From assembly GCF_030581005.1 (NCBI RefSeq), contig NZ_JAUQSX010000008.1:124001-188000 (forward strand): DNA of 64,000 nucleotides. The letters run 5' to 3'. Under the pieces are notes generated by a model. That model was not told the origin of the DNA and searched no databases. It worked only from the letters and a program-made list of their open reading frames with translations. How positions within the stretch are numbered: the first letter of the stretch is position 1; each line of letters opens with the position of its first letter. Below are positions 43,424-51,726 of the stretch, one piece after another. The position numbers and the translations under genes are program-made. This DNA is from Hymenobacter mellowenesis. GTDB taxonomy: Bacteria > Bacteroidota > Bacteroidia > Cytophagales > Hymenobacteraceae.

Positions 43424-43894
43424 TTATTTGAAAGAGATAACAACCTTGGCTTCCTTAATGTCCCCGAAGGAATAAAAAGCGGCGGGCAGGGTGGTTTTCT
43501 TGGTTTTTTGCTTGATGACTTCCTCGATTTCGACGCCTTCGGGAGTGGCGGCAGTGAGGATGCCGGTTTTCTCGGTGCCGTCGGCCAGCTTCAGGGCCAG
43601 GGAGCGGCCGATGTGGCGCGGGTACTGGCGCGGGTCGGTGAGGGGCTGGTCGGCGCCGGGGCTGGTGACTTCCAAGGAGTAGGCCGATTCTTCGCCGTAG
43701 TGCTCGTCGATGCGGCGGCCCAGGCGGCGGCTGATGGTGGCGCACGACTGGATGGCGAGGCCCTGGGGGCCGTCGAGCGTCACGGTGACCTTGGGCAGCA
43801 CCGAATCGGAGACGGTGAGGCTCACGATGAACAGCTCCTCGTCGCCGATGGCGTCGTGGAGCATTTCCAGCAGCAGGTTGCGGTCGAAGTGCAT
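43424..43894 (-). CDS. rimP: Ribosome maturation factor RimP
   Basis: 156 residues with the RimP N-domain (ELFIVSLTVSDSVLPKVTVTLDGPQGLAIQSCATISRRLGRRID, SAYSLEVTSPGADQPL) and the SH3-like C-domain (GRSLALKLADGTEKTGILTAATPEGVEI). RimP binds the 30S subunit during assembly. As in many bacteria it leads the operon with nusA and infB. The gene is preceded by a strong hairpin terminator and, further upstream, a near-consensus promoter. Confidence 0.95.
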   Translation of the reverse strand: MHFDRNLLLEMLHDAIGDEELFIVSLTVSDSVLPKVTVTLDGPQGLAIQSCATISRRLGRRIDEHYGEESAYSLEVTSPGADQPLTDPRQYPRHIGRSLALKLADGTEKTGILTAATPEGVEIEEVIKQKTKKTTLPAAFYSFGDIKEAKVVISFK

Positions 43895-43914
43895 AGAGTT
43901 TGAAACAAGCGGGC

Positions 43915-43945
43915 AAAAAAAGAGGGGACTGCGCGTCCCCTCTTT
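43915..43945 (-). terminator. Strong intrinsic terminator between promoter and rimP start
   Basis: On the minus strand the 11-base stem AAAGAGGGGAC / GTCCCCTCTTT with loop GCGCA is followed by a T run. It lies 21 bases before the rimP ATG and about 25-30 bases after the predicted transcription start of the rimP promoter. It could end the preceding secreted-protein gene, whose stop is at 44009, or act as a leader attenuator. Confidence 0.88.
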
Positions 43946-43970
43946 ATCAGATTGAATACCAACTTCGGGG

Positions 43971-44001
43971 CAAAGGTACGATAATAAGCCGCCGAATGCA
44001 A
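43971..44001 (-). promoter_or_regulatory. Consensus Bacteroidota promoter of rimP-nusA-infB
   Basis: The minus strand reads TTG (43999-44001), 20 bases, then TACCTTTG (43971-43978). This is the full -33 TTG / -7 TAnnTTTG pattern at the correct spacing, and it is the best promoter match noticed in the window. Confidence 0.7.
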
Positions 44002-44008
44002 GACGGGC

Positions 44009-47000
44009 TTAGTGGCGCACTTCCAGCCAGCCCTTCACGGTTTGGCGGCGCTCGCCTTCGAAACGGTAATAGTAGACGCCATCGGGCAGGCCGGCGGCGT
44101 TCCAGTCGTTGCGGTACTGGGCGGCGTGGTACACTTCCTGGCCCCAGCGGGAATACACGCGCAGGGTAGGCAGTTCGCAAAACTGGCGCTGAATGAAGAA
44201 CTCATTTAGTTGGTCGCCGTTGGGCGTGAAGATGTTGGGCAACGGCTGGGGCTCGCCTACAACCACCGGCGGCAACGTGATGGTGCGGGGACAGCCGCCG
44301 GCGTAATCGATGCGCAGCACCGGCACGAAGGTGCCCGCCGTGATGTAGGTATGCGACTCAATGGCCGGACGCTGGAAATAGCCGCTGACTTCGCCATCAC
44401 CAAAATCCCAGGAATAGCGGGCCACATAGTCGTTAGGCAAAGCGGGCAGTTTGAGCGTGAAAGGCGGAAAACCAGCTATATCGGGGCGCAACGGGCAGGA
44501 GGGTGGTGGTTGGTCGAGGACCGGAGCATCCGGCACCAGCAGAATGCGCACGGCGCGCTGGCTTTTGCAACCATCGGCGCTGTTGAAGCTGTAGGTGGCC
44601 ACAGCGTAAGTGGCACCGCCGCTGGTTGATATCTGGGCCGGGTTGAACAGGCCCGTGGTACTCACTCCATAGCCGGCCCAGGTACCCCCGGCCGGCGACG
44701 CCCGAAGCTGGAAGGCGCGGAAAGGCTTGCCGCACAAAGTAGTATCGGCGCTCACCACCAACGGCTGACCCAGCACCCTGACATTGATTGAGCCGCTGCC
44801 GCACCGGCCGTCGACGTTGAAGGAGTAGGTGATGGTATAGGTACCGGGACCGACCATATAGGGCCTGAAATAGCCCTGGCTAACGCCGGGACCCGAAAAT
44901 TCGCCCCCGGCGGGCCGGGCTTGCAGCAGGATGCTGCTCAGGGTGCCGGGCGCCGCCACGCAAAACGGCCCGATGGGGTCGATGATGGCGACCTCGGGAG
45001 CTATTAGATTAATGGCCAGCCTGGTGGATGCGCAACTACTGCCCGCTGGTGGGGTGTACGTCAGCGTATTGGTGCCGAGCAGGGCCGGCGTGGGCACAAA
45101 CTGAAACCCGCCGCCCGGCGCAGGCGCCACGCCGGGGCCAGTCCACACGCCGCCGGCCGGGTTTCCGCCCAATGGCAGGGGGCCGGCCCCCACGCACAGC
45201 TGCCGGGTGCTGGTGCCTGCCACCGGGGCTACGGCAATTTTCAGGGAAGCATCGTTGCAGTTGCTAGCCGGGGCGGTGCTGGAATAATAGTAGGCCAGCA
45301 GAGGGATGACAAAGGAATTGCGGCTGGTCTGGCAATGAGCGCAAATGGCCTGATATAAGGCCCCATCGGGCCCAAAACGGCTGATGCCGTGGGTGTGGTC
45401 GCCGGTGTAGCAGGCGCCGAAATCGAGGGTGCGGCCGCGGGCGCTGAGCTGGGCAACGTAAGTCGACTCGTAGGGCCGGGCGCCTGTAGTGAGCGGCAAC
45501 CCCTGGGTGAAGCCAACGGCGGCCAGGTAGATGGCGCCGCAGTCATCAACCCGAAAGGCGCTTAGGGTAAGGTCGTTGAATGTATGCAAAGCCCCCAGGC
45601 TGGTGGTGAAAAGGCTGGTACCTAAATCGGCCGAGAACTGCTGCACGAAGATGCCGCCATCGCCCAGGCTGCCCGGGGTGGTGGGCAGCTGGCCGTTGCT
45701 AAGGCCGGCGATGTAGATGGTGGACGCGGCATCGGCCTGGATGAATTCGGCCGCGTCGGCGTCGGCGGTGCCGGTGCGGCAGAGGTAGCGCAGGGCCTGA
45801 CCGTCGGAAGTGAGGGCGGCCACAAAGCCGTCGGCCCCGCCTTTGTTGGCGGGCTGGAAGGCGCCCGCAGTGATGGGCAGGTCGGCGCTGGTGCTGCTGC
45901 CGGCCACGTACACCAGCCCATTGGGAGCTAGGGTGAGGCCAAAAGCCGCATCGGCCGACCGGCCACCGACGAATGCGCTCCATTGCAACGTCTGCAAATC
46001 CGGCGACAGCCGGCACACCACGGCATCGGTGGCGCCGCCGCGGTAGGTGGTTTGGAAGGCATTCAGGCCCGGGAAATCAGCGCTGGCCGTGCTGGTGGCC
46101 ACGTACACATTGCCTTGGCCATCGACCTGCACATCGCCCCGCCAGGCGGCGAAGCCTAGCTGCGGCAGAGCCGTGGTATTGGCATTGCCCGTGGTACTGG
46201 AGCCCGCAAACGGCAAGCCGTCGGTGCCGGAACCGCCCAGGTAGGTGCTGCCCACCAGGCGCCGGCCGTCGGCGCTGAGGCGGGTTACGAACAAATCGGC
46301 CCCTTCGGGGTAGGCTATTCCGTACTCCGGGATGACGGGAGGGCCGCCCTTGAAGCGACGAAGCGAAAAGAAGGAATGCGGAAAATTGGCCGAGCCAGTG
46401 GTACCCAACACCACCAGCTCGCCAGCGCCATCTACGGCCAGGCGGTGGGGCACGTCGGTGCCGCCGCCGCCCAGGTAGGTGGCGTAGACGCGGGCCGCGG
46501 GGCCAAACTGCCGGGGGTCGTACTTAATAATGGCGACATCGATGGAGCCGTTGAAGCTGGGGTCGAAAGCGCCAGGGCTGGTGGGGTAGCCCTGGGCGAA
46601 GACCGTTCCGGCCGAGTAGAGGTTGCCCTGGGCATCGTAGGTGGCGGTGTGGCCCCAGTTGTCGGCCGTGGAGCCGGTGAAGGTGGCGAAGACCACCACC
46701 GGGTCGATGACCAGCGGGCGCCGGGCGTCGTACGGGCCCAGGGCAAACGTGACGGTGCTGCCCGCCAGCGCAAACGCGCAGGCCACCGGCTGGTGGCGGC
46801 CGGCGGCATCGACCTGCCAGGCGCGGGGCGCCTGCTCCGTGACCTGGCCCACGCGGGTACTCACCACCAGGTTGCCGGCGGCGTCGAGGCGCAGGCCGTC
46901 GGTGCCTTCGTACTGCAGCGCAATGGCGGCGGGACGGCCTTCGGGCTGCACCGTGAAAGTGTATTCGAGCTGCTGAGAAGCGTTTTCGTAAACGCGCAGG

Positions 47001-47422
47001 CCGATGCCCGGATACACGGCGGCGTACTGCACGGCGCGGAAACTGGGCACATCGCGCGCCCAGCGGGCCGAGTCGTTGCCGCAGAAGTAGTTGCGCCGCT
47101 CGGCGGTTTGCTGTTCGCCGACCGGGCCGCCGGGCAGGGCGCCCAGCAGCCGCACCCGGTAGGCGTGGCCTTGCGGCCGGGCGGCGGTGTCGGAAGCGGC
47201 GGCGTGGTGCCGGCGGGGGGTGAGGAGGGCGTAGGTGAAGCCGTTGTTTTCGATGAACAGCTGCCCGGCGGCCAGAGGCGCGGCAAACCGCACTGCCGCC
47301 GGCCACTGGCCTTTGTTCTGAATAAATTCGGCCGTGGCCGGTGGCGTTGGGGCGGGCGAAACCCGCCCGACGGCCATTCCCACGCACCCGAGCCACAGCA
47401 GCAGCGTAATCGTTTTAATCAT
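44009..47422 (-). CDS. Large secreted protein with SBBP-type repeats and gliding-motility C-terminal domain
   Basis: 1137 residues. The start at 47420-47422 opens a signal peptide (MIKTITLLLWLGCVGMAVG). A DUF7948-type N-domain (AEFIQNKGQWPAAVRFAAP, ERRNYFCGNDSARWARDVPSF, VYPGIGLRVYENASQQLEYTF) is followed by repeated seven-bladed SBBP-like units (STYLGGSGTDGLPFA, AAWRGDVQVDGQGNVYVAT). Cysteine-containing PKD-like domains come next. The C-terminus has the CHU_C/type B sorting module: PNIFTPNGDQLNEFFIQRQFCE, LRVYSRWGQEVYH, YRNDWNAAGLPDGVYYYRF. It is therefore predicted type 9 secretion cargo, exported through SprA. It stands alone. Confidence 0.9.
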   Translation of the reverse strand: MIKTITLLLWLGCVGMAVGRVSPAPTPPATAEFIQNKGQWPAAVRFAAPLAAGQLFIENNGFTYALLTPRRHHAAASDTAARPQGHAYRVRLLGALPGGPVGEQQTAERRNYFCGNDSARWARDVPSFRAVQYAAVYPGIGLRVYENASQQLEYTFTVQPEGRPAAIALQYEGTDGLRLDAAGNLVVSTRVGQVTEQAPRAWQVDAAGRHQPVACAFALAGSTVTFALGPYDARRPLVIDPVVVFATFTGSTADNWGHTATYDAQGNLYSAGTVFAQGYPTSPGAFDPSFNGSIDVAIIKYDPRQFGPAARVYATYLGGGGTDVPHRLAVDGAGELVVLGTTGSANFPHSFFSLRRFKGGPPVIPEYGIAYPEGADLFVTRLSADGRRLVGSTYLGGSGTDGLPFAGSSTTGNANTTALPQLGFAAWRGDVQVDGQGNVYVATSTASADFPGLNAFQTTYRGGATDAVVCRLSPDLQTLQWSAFVGGRSADAAFGLTLAPNGLVYVAGSSTSADLPITAGAFQPANKGGADGFVAALTSDGQALRYLCRTGTADADAAEFIQADAASTIYIAGLSNGQLPTTPGSLGDGGIFVQQFSADLGTSLFTTSLGALHTFNDLTLSAFRVDDCGAIYLAAVGFTQGLPLTTGARPYESTYVAQLSARGRTLDFGACYTGDHTHGISRFGPDGALYQAICAHCQTSRNSFVIPLLAYYYSSTAPASNCNDASLKIAVAPVAGTSTRQLCVGAGPLPLGGNPAGGVWTGPGVAPAPGGGFQFVPTPALLGTNTLTYTPPAGSSCASTRLAINLIAPEVAIIDPIGPFCVAAPGTLSSILLQARPAGGEFSGPGVSQGYFRPYMVGPGTYTITYSFNVDGRCGSGSINVRVLGQPLVVSADTTLCGKPFRAFQLRASPAGGTWAGYGVSTTGLFNPAQISTSGGATYAVATYSFNSADGCKSQRAVRILLVPDAPVLDQPPPSCPLRPDIAGFPPFTLKLPALPNDYVARYSWDFGDGEVSGYFQRPAIESHTYITAGTFVPVLRIDYAGGCPRTITLPPVVVGEPQPLPNIFTPNGDQLNEFFIQRQFCELPTLRVYSRWGQEVYHAAQYRNDWNAAGLPDGVYYYRFEGERRQTVKGWLEVRH

Positions 47423-47732
47423 AGCCAGAACCGATGTGAGCGTGAGGGCGCAAGTACCGGGACCAGCTACAGGCACGCAAGTCGACTTTGCAGCTTTTCA
47501 GACTTTGCCGGAATTGAAATTCATGCTGAAAACCGGCCTTACAGGCTTGCTGACAATCTTTTTAGCAGACTTTTCATTGTGGCTGTCGCACGCGGTGGCT
47601 TATGGTTCGTGAGCTTAGCCATGTCCTTTTCAATTTGGCGGCCCAAAACCTGCGCCAGCTGCCGCGGTTGCTGAGGGCGCGGCCCGTAGCTTGCTGTCGA
47701 TTTTCATTCCCATCCCCATTTTGTTTAACTCC
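47423..47732. other. Divergent intergenic region without a recognisable gene
   Basis: 310 bases between the secreted-protein gene (minus) and the DUF2911 gene (plus). No RNA gene or exact TAnnTTTG core was seen. It probably holds both promoters. Confidence 0.5.
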
Positions 47733-48290
47733 ATGAAAACCAAAATCCTGTTCCGCCACCTTGCTCTGGGCTTGGCCACGGCCCTCACCACCAGCGCGGC
47801 TTACGCCCAGGCTACTCCGGCCGCGCCCGCCATGCCGGCAGCGCCAGCAAAGGAAAAACCCAGCCCGGCCGCCACGGCCACCGGCAAAATCGGCAGCACC
47901 GACGTGACGGTGAAATACAGCAGCCCGGGCGTGAAGGGCCGCAAAATTTTCGGCGGGCTGGAGCAATACGGCAAAGTGTGGCGCGCCGGGGCCAACGAGG
48001 CAACCACCGTGGAATTCAGCAAAGACGTGAAGGTGGAAGGCAAGGCCTTGCCGGCCGGCAAGTACGGCTTCTTTGTGATTCCGGCCGAGAGCGGGCAGTG
48101 GACGGTCATCTTCAACAAAGTGCCTAACCAGTGGGGTGCCTTCAAATACGACGAGAAGCAGGACGCCCTGCGCGTGATGGTGACGCCCCGCAAGAGCGCC
48201 AGCCTGACCGAGCGGCTGGTGTACGAAGTGAAATCGCCGGGGCTGGTGCTGCGCTGGGAAAACGTGGAAGTGCCGGTGGCTATTAAATAA
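47733..48290 (+). CDS. DUF2911 secreted protein
   Basis: 185 residues. A signal peptide (MKTKILFRHLALGLATALTTSAAYAQ) precedes a Pro/Ala-rich linker and a DUF2911 domain (about 55-185): TDVTVKYSSPGVKGRKIFGGLEQYGKVWRAGANEATTVEFSKDVKVEGK, LPAGKYGFFVIPAE, WTVIFNKVPNQWGAFKYDEKQDALRV. The family is common and uncharacterised in Bacteroidota. The ATG at 47733 starts the signal peptide. selD follows after the family 1 repeat. Confidence 0.9.
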   Translation: MKTKILFRHLALGLATALTTSAAYAQATPAAPAMPAAPAKEKPSPAATATGKIGSTDVTVKYSSPGVKGRKIFGGLEQYGKVWRAGANEATTVEFSKDVKVEGKALPAGKYGFFVIPAESGQWTVIFNKVPNQWGAFKYDEKQDALRVMVTPRKSASLTERLVYEVKSPGLVLRWENVEVPVAIK

Positions 48291-48305
48291 GTACCTGAAT
48301 AACTA

Positions 48306-48371
48306 TAGCGTGGACTCTGTGAGTCCACGCATGGCGCGCTCCATACGCGGACTCGCAGCGTCCACGCTACA
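48306..48371. repeat. Palindromic repeat family 1, copy C
   Basis: TAGCGTGGACTCTGTGAGTCC against the right-hand arm GGACTCGCAGCGTCCACGCTA, with a short spacer. It is shorter and more diverged than copies A and B. Its right edge runs into the promoter element of selD. Confidence 0.82.
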
Positions 48372-48379
48372 TACTTTTG
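48372..48379 (+). promoter_or_regulatory. -7 promoter element for selD at the edge of a repeat
   Basis: TACTTTTG is an exact TAnnTTTG core that starts one base after the end of the palindromic repeat. The selD ATG is 23 bases further on. Any -33 element would lie inside the repeat arm. Confidence 0.5.
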
Positions 48380-48402
48380 CGCCAATCCCAACCTGACATC
48401 TC

Positions 48403-49440
48403 ATGGAATACAAGCTCACCCAATACAGCCACGGCGCGGGCTGCGGCTGCAAAATCGCGCCGGCCGTGCTCGACCAGATGCTGCACACCAGCATCGCGCA
48501 GCCCCAACACCCCAAGCTGATGGTGGGCAATGCCAGCCGTGACGACGCGGCCGTGTACGACATCGGCGGCGGGCAGGCAGTGATTTCGACCACCGACTTC
48601 TTTATGCCCATCGTGGATGATGCGTATGATTTCGGGCGCATTGCCTCGGCCAATGCCATTTCCGACGTGTATGCCATGGGCGGGCGGCCGCTGCTGGCCA
48701 TTGCCGTGCTGGGCTGGCCCGTGGATAAGCTGCCGCCCGAGGTAGCGCGCCGCGTGCTGGAAGGCGCCCGTAGCATCTGCGCCGAGGCGGGCATTCCGCT
48801 GGCCGGCGGCCACAGCATCGATTCGCCGGAGCCCATTTTTGGGCTGGCCGTGACGGGCATGGTCGACATTAAAGACCTGAAGCAGAACGACACGGCCACG
48901 GCCGGCTCAGAGCTGTTTCTCACCAAGCCGCTAGGCGTGGGCATCATGACCACGGCGCAGAAAAAGGGCATTCTGCGCGATGAAGACGCCGCCCTGGCGC
49001 CGGCTCAGATGATGCAGCTCAATAAGATTGGAGCCGAGCTGAGCAAGCTCTCCGCCGTGACGGCCCTGACCGATGTGACCGGCTTTGGCCTGCTGGGCCA
49101 CCTGGCCGAAGTGTGCGAAGGCAGCCACCTGACGGCCGAAATCGACTTTACGAAAGTTCCGCGCATTGCTGCCGCCGAAAGTTACCTGAAGCAGGGCAGC
49201 GTGCCCGGCGGCACCGGCCGCAACTGGGCCAGCTATGGTCATAAAATCGGTAAGGTGACGGACGAGCAGCGCGCCTGGCTCTGCGACCCGCAGACCTCGG
49301 GCGGCCTGCTGGTGTGCGTGGCGCCGGGCGGCCGGGCGGCGGCACTGGAAGTATTTGAAAAGCACGGGCTGGCGCTGGAAAGCTTTGGGCACTTGCGCGA
49401 GCACGCGGAGGGCGAGGCCTGGGTGCAGGTGAGCGCCTAA
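48403..49440 (+). CDS. selD: Selenide, water dikinase
   Basis: 345 residues. The N-terminal catalytic motif HGAGCGCK is intact, with C14 and K17 corresponding to C17 and K20 of the E. coli enzyme. Other signatures are NASRDDAAVYDIGGGQAVISTTDFFMPIVDDAYDFGRIASANAISDVYAMGG and DVTGFGLLGHLAEVC. It makes selenophosphate from selenide and ATP. No selA, selB, selC or mnmH is visible, so the selenium use here cannot be told; tRNA 2-selenouridine is common in this phylum. It is followed 15 bases later by a membrane protein gene. Confidence 0.95.
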   Translation: MEYKLTQYSHGAGCGCKIAPAVLDQMLHTSIAQPQHPKLMVGNASRDDAAVYDIGGGQAVISTTDFFMPIVDDAYDFGRIASANAISDVYAMGGRPLLAIAVLGWPVDKLPPEVARRVLEGARSICAEAGIPLAGGHSIDSPEPIFGLAVTGMVDIKDLKQNDTATAGSELFLTKPLGVGIMTTAQKKGILRDEDAALAPAQMMQLNKIGAELSKLSAVTALTDVTGFGLLGHLAEVCEGSHLTAEIDFTKVPRIAAAESYLKQGSVPGGTGRNWASYGHKIGKVTDEQRAWLCDPQTSGGLLVCVAPGGRAAALEVFEKHGLALESFGHLREHAEGEAWVQVSA

Positions 49441-49455
49441 CGCCGGTTTCGCTGG

Positions 49456-50049
49456 ATGAAGACTTCCCTTTTCCGCCCGCTGCTGGAAGTGGCTGTGGTG
49501 CTATTCGTGGTGCTGGGCGCGGCGCGCTGGCTGAGCGGGCTGTTTTCGAAGCGCACCCAGGTGTACCGGGCCACGGCGGCGCGGCAGCTGCGGCTGCTGT
49601 TCTGGCCGCTGCTGGCGCTGGGCGCGGGCCTGAGTGTGCTGCCCACCCTGGCTTTGGGCGACGAGCCGGCCAGCGCTTTTGAGTGGGCCCTCACGGGCGG
49701 CTTCCTGCTCTTCACGCTGCTGCTGAGTGGCCCGGCGCTGCTGCTGCACCTGCGCTACTGGACGCTGAACCACGAAACCACGCTGGTTTTTCAGCCCAAT
49801 GAAAATCGCTTCGAAGTGTACGAAGCCGGCCAGCGCCTACCCTTTGCCCGGCGCGACCTGGCCCGCATCGAGCGGGTGACGTGCCGGGCGCGCCGCACCT
49901 TCTGGTCGAAATACGATTACCTGCGCCTGCACCTGGTGGATGGCCGCGTCATCGTCCTCACCTCGCTGCTCACGGAGCTGGAGCCGCTGGCGGCCTTTCT
50001 GCGGAGCGTGCCCACGGAGCGGCGCGCGGCAGCGTGGTGCTGGGTGTAG
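49456..50049 (+). CDS. Membrane protein with PH-like C-terminal domain
   Basis: 197 residues. Three predicted transmembrane helices lie in the N-terminal half (LLEVAVVLFVVLGAARWL, LLFWPLLALGAGLSVLPTLAL, ALTGGFLLFTLLLSGPALLLHL). The C-terminal 90 residues resemble a bacterial PH-like domain: TTLVFQPNENRFEVYEAGQRLPFARRDLARIERV, YDYLRLHLVDGRVIVLTSLLTEL. I do not recognise a named family. It follows selD by 15 bases and is probably co-transcribed. Confidence 0.75.
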   Translation: MKTSLFRPLLEVAVVLFVVLGAARWLSGLFSKRTQVYRATAARQLRLLFWPLLALGAGLSVLPTLALGDEPASAFEWALTGGFLLFTLLLSGPALLLHLRYWTLNHETTLVFQPNENRFEVYEAGQRLPFARRDLARIERVTCRARRTFWSKYDYLRLHLVDGRVIVLTSLLTELEPLAAFLRSVPTERRAAAWCWV

Positions 50050-50070
50050 AGGCTGGCAATCTATAATCGA

Positions 50071-50174
50071 CTGTCATCCTGAGCACAGCGAAGGACCTTA
50101 TCACGCCAAAACGTTTTGCAGTAAACCAATCGATGCAGACGTGATAAGGTCCTTCGCTGCGCTCAGGATGACAG
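50071..50174. repeat. Palindromic repeat family 2, copy B
   Basis: Arms CTGTCATCCTGAGCACAGCG and CGCTGCGCTCAGGATGACAG, with inner AAGGACCTTATCACG / CGTGATAAGGTCCTT. The loop is longer than in copy A. It separates the selD-linked membrane protein from the convergent polytopic protein. Confidence 0.88.
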
Positions 50175-50192
50175 TTTTGCCCTATGTTCCCT

Positions 50193-51602
50193 CTACTTCC
50201 GCCTATACAAGCCCGGCGTGCTGGTGGGCTCATACGGCCCAAACACGCCGGGCAGCAACTGCTTGAGGCGCAGCACGTGCCGGCCCTGGTCGAGCAGGTA
50301 GGCGGGTGGGTTTTCGCCCATTTTCTGCGCCACGCGCACCACGGCGGCGTACTCGTTGAGGTGGCCGAAATCGGCTTGCGAGAGCGACCAATCGAGGTAG
50401 GGCGTGGCGGGATGGTTGTGGAAATAGGCGCGGTCGTCGGGGCCGAGGATGAGCAGTGTTTGGTCGTGCAGGGCGGCGTAGCGTGGGTCGGGCGCGAGGC
50501 CGAAGCGGCTTTCGGCGGGCATGTGCAGCAGGCTTTCGAGGCGGGGCACGTGGGCCCGATAGCGCAGCACCACTGCCGCGTTGATGATGAGCAGCAGCAG
50601 AAGCTCCTGTAGCAGCGGCCGGGGGCTGCGCTGCCACAAAAACAAGCTGAAATACGCCAGCGGCGACAGCAGCAGCACCAGCACGCCCGGCGCCGTGCCG
50701 CGCTCCACGGCGGCCGTGGCAATGGCCACCACCAGCCACACCAGCATCAGCTGCCGGAACTTGGCCTGAAACACCAAGCCCAGCGACGTACCCAGCGAGC
50801 GCAACAGCGCCAGCACCAGCACCACGCCCGGCACAATGAGCAGGCGCAGCTGCAAGCCCGCCGGCAAGCCACTGGCAATCAAATCAGTCAGGCCCGGCTG
50901 CAGATGAAACTGCACAAACCCCGGCAGTGCCCCGATGTAGAAAAAGAACGTGGCCACCAGCGCGTATGGGAAGAAAAATCCGCACAGCAGCAGCAACGAG
51001 CTCCGAAAGGAATTTGCCGCAAAAATGACCACCGCAAACAAGCCTACTATCAGGAACAAGGCCAGCGGCAGGTAGCACAATGCCCCCAGCCCAATCAGAA
51101 AACCGGCCCGAAACAGGCGGCGGTTGTCGTAGCCCTCGCGCGAGGTGGGAAGGAGTGCGCTCAGGGCAAACACCACGAACGTATTGCCCAGCAGTAGCGG
51201 CGACAGCGCGTCCAAATCGGTGCTGACGCTTCCCAGCAGCAGGTAGGTGAGGGCGGCCACGTAGCCGCGCTCGGGGTGCACGTCGTAGCGGTTGAACACG
51301 AGGTTGAGCCGCAGCGCCTGCACCAGCAGCAGCCCCAGCGCCACCACCCGATAGAGCCACACCGGCCGGGCCAGCACCGCATCGAGCCCGCCGAAGAAGG
51401 CGGCGGCCAGTGGCGCGGTGCCATCGTAAAGGTCGCGGTATGGCATGGCGCCGCCGTGCAGGCGCTCGCCCACCAGCAGGGCGCGCAGCTCGGCGGCCGT
51501 CACGGGCAGGCCGGCCCACAGCAGCGGCAGGCGCAGGGCCAGCACCAGTATCAGCAGCGCCAAGAGCTGGGCGGGCAGGGAGCTTTTGAAAAAGCGGAGC
51601 AA
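50193..51602 (-). CDS. Polytopic membrane protein, possibly GT-C-like
   Basis: 469 residues with about ten predicted transmembrane helices in the first 340 residues and a soluble C-terminal domain (about 365-469; DQTLLILGPDDRAYFHNHPATPYLDWSLSQADFGHLNEYAAVVRVAQKMG). The early loop GERLHGGAMPYRDLYDGTAPLA is reminiscent of the first periplasmic loop of GT-C glycosyltransferases. I could not assign a family with certainty. No ATG precedes the first helix in frame; TTG at 51600-51602 is the best start. It is downstream of, and on the same strand as, the sigma-factor operon. Confidence 0.72.
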   Translation of the reverse strand: MLRFFKSSLPAQLLALLILVLALRLPLLWAGLPVTAAELRALLVGERLHGGAMPYRDLYDGTAPLAAAFFGGLDAVLARPVWLYRVVALGLLLVQALRLNLVFNRYDVHPERGYVAALTYLLLGSVSTDLDALSPLLLGNTFVVFALSALLPTSREGYDNRRLFRAGFLIGLGALCYLPLALFLIVGLFAVVIFAANSFRSSLLLLCGFFFPYALVATFFFYIGALPGFVQFHLQPGLTDLIASGLPAGLQLRLLIVPGVVLVLALLRSLGTSLGLVFQAKFRQLMLVWLVVAIATAAVERGTAPGVLVLLLSPLAYFSLFLWQRSPRPLLQELLLLLIINAAVVLRYRAHVPRLESLLHMPAESRFGLAPDPRYAALHDQTLLILGPDDRAYFHNHPATPYLDWSLSQADFGHLNEYAAVVRVAQKMGENPPAYLLDQGRHVLRLKQLLPGVFGPYEPTSTPGLYRRK

Positions 51603-51726
51603 TGGAAGAAGCGCGAAGTTCGGACTGCAAAGCTAGCGCGGGGGCAGCGCGCACTTTCTTTTCGCGTCCTTGCACTGCCAAGCCGTTGTTCCGCGGCGCG
51701 AACTGGAATTTCGCGCTACTACCGCG

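Noticed and set aside
48403..49440. Selenoprotein or SECIS element near selD
   Set aside because: No selA, selB, selC or tRNA-Sec was recognised, and no in-frame TGA within a conserved gene was noticed.
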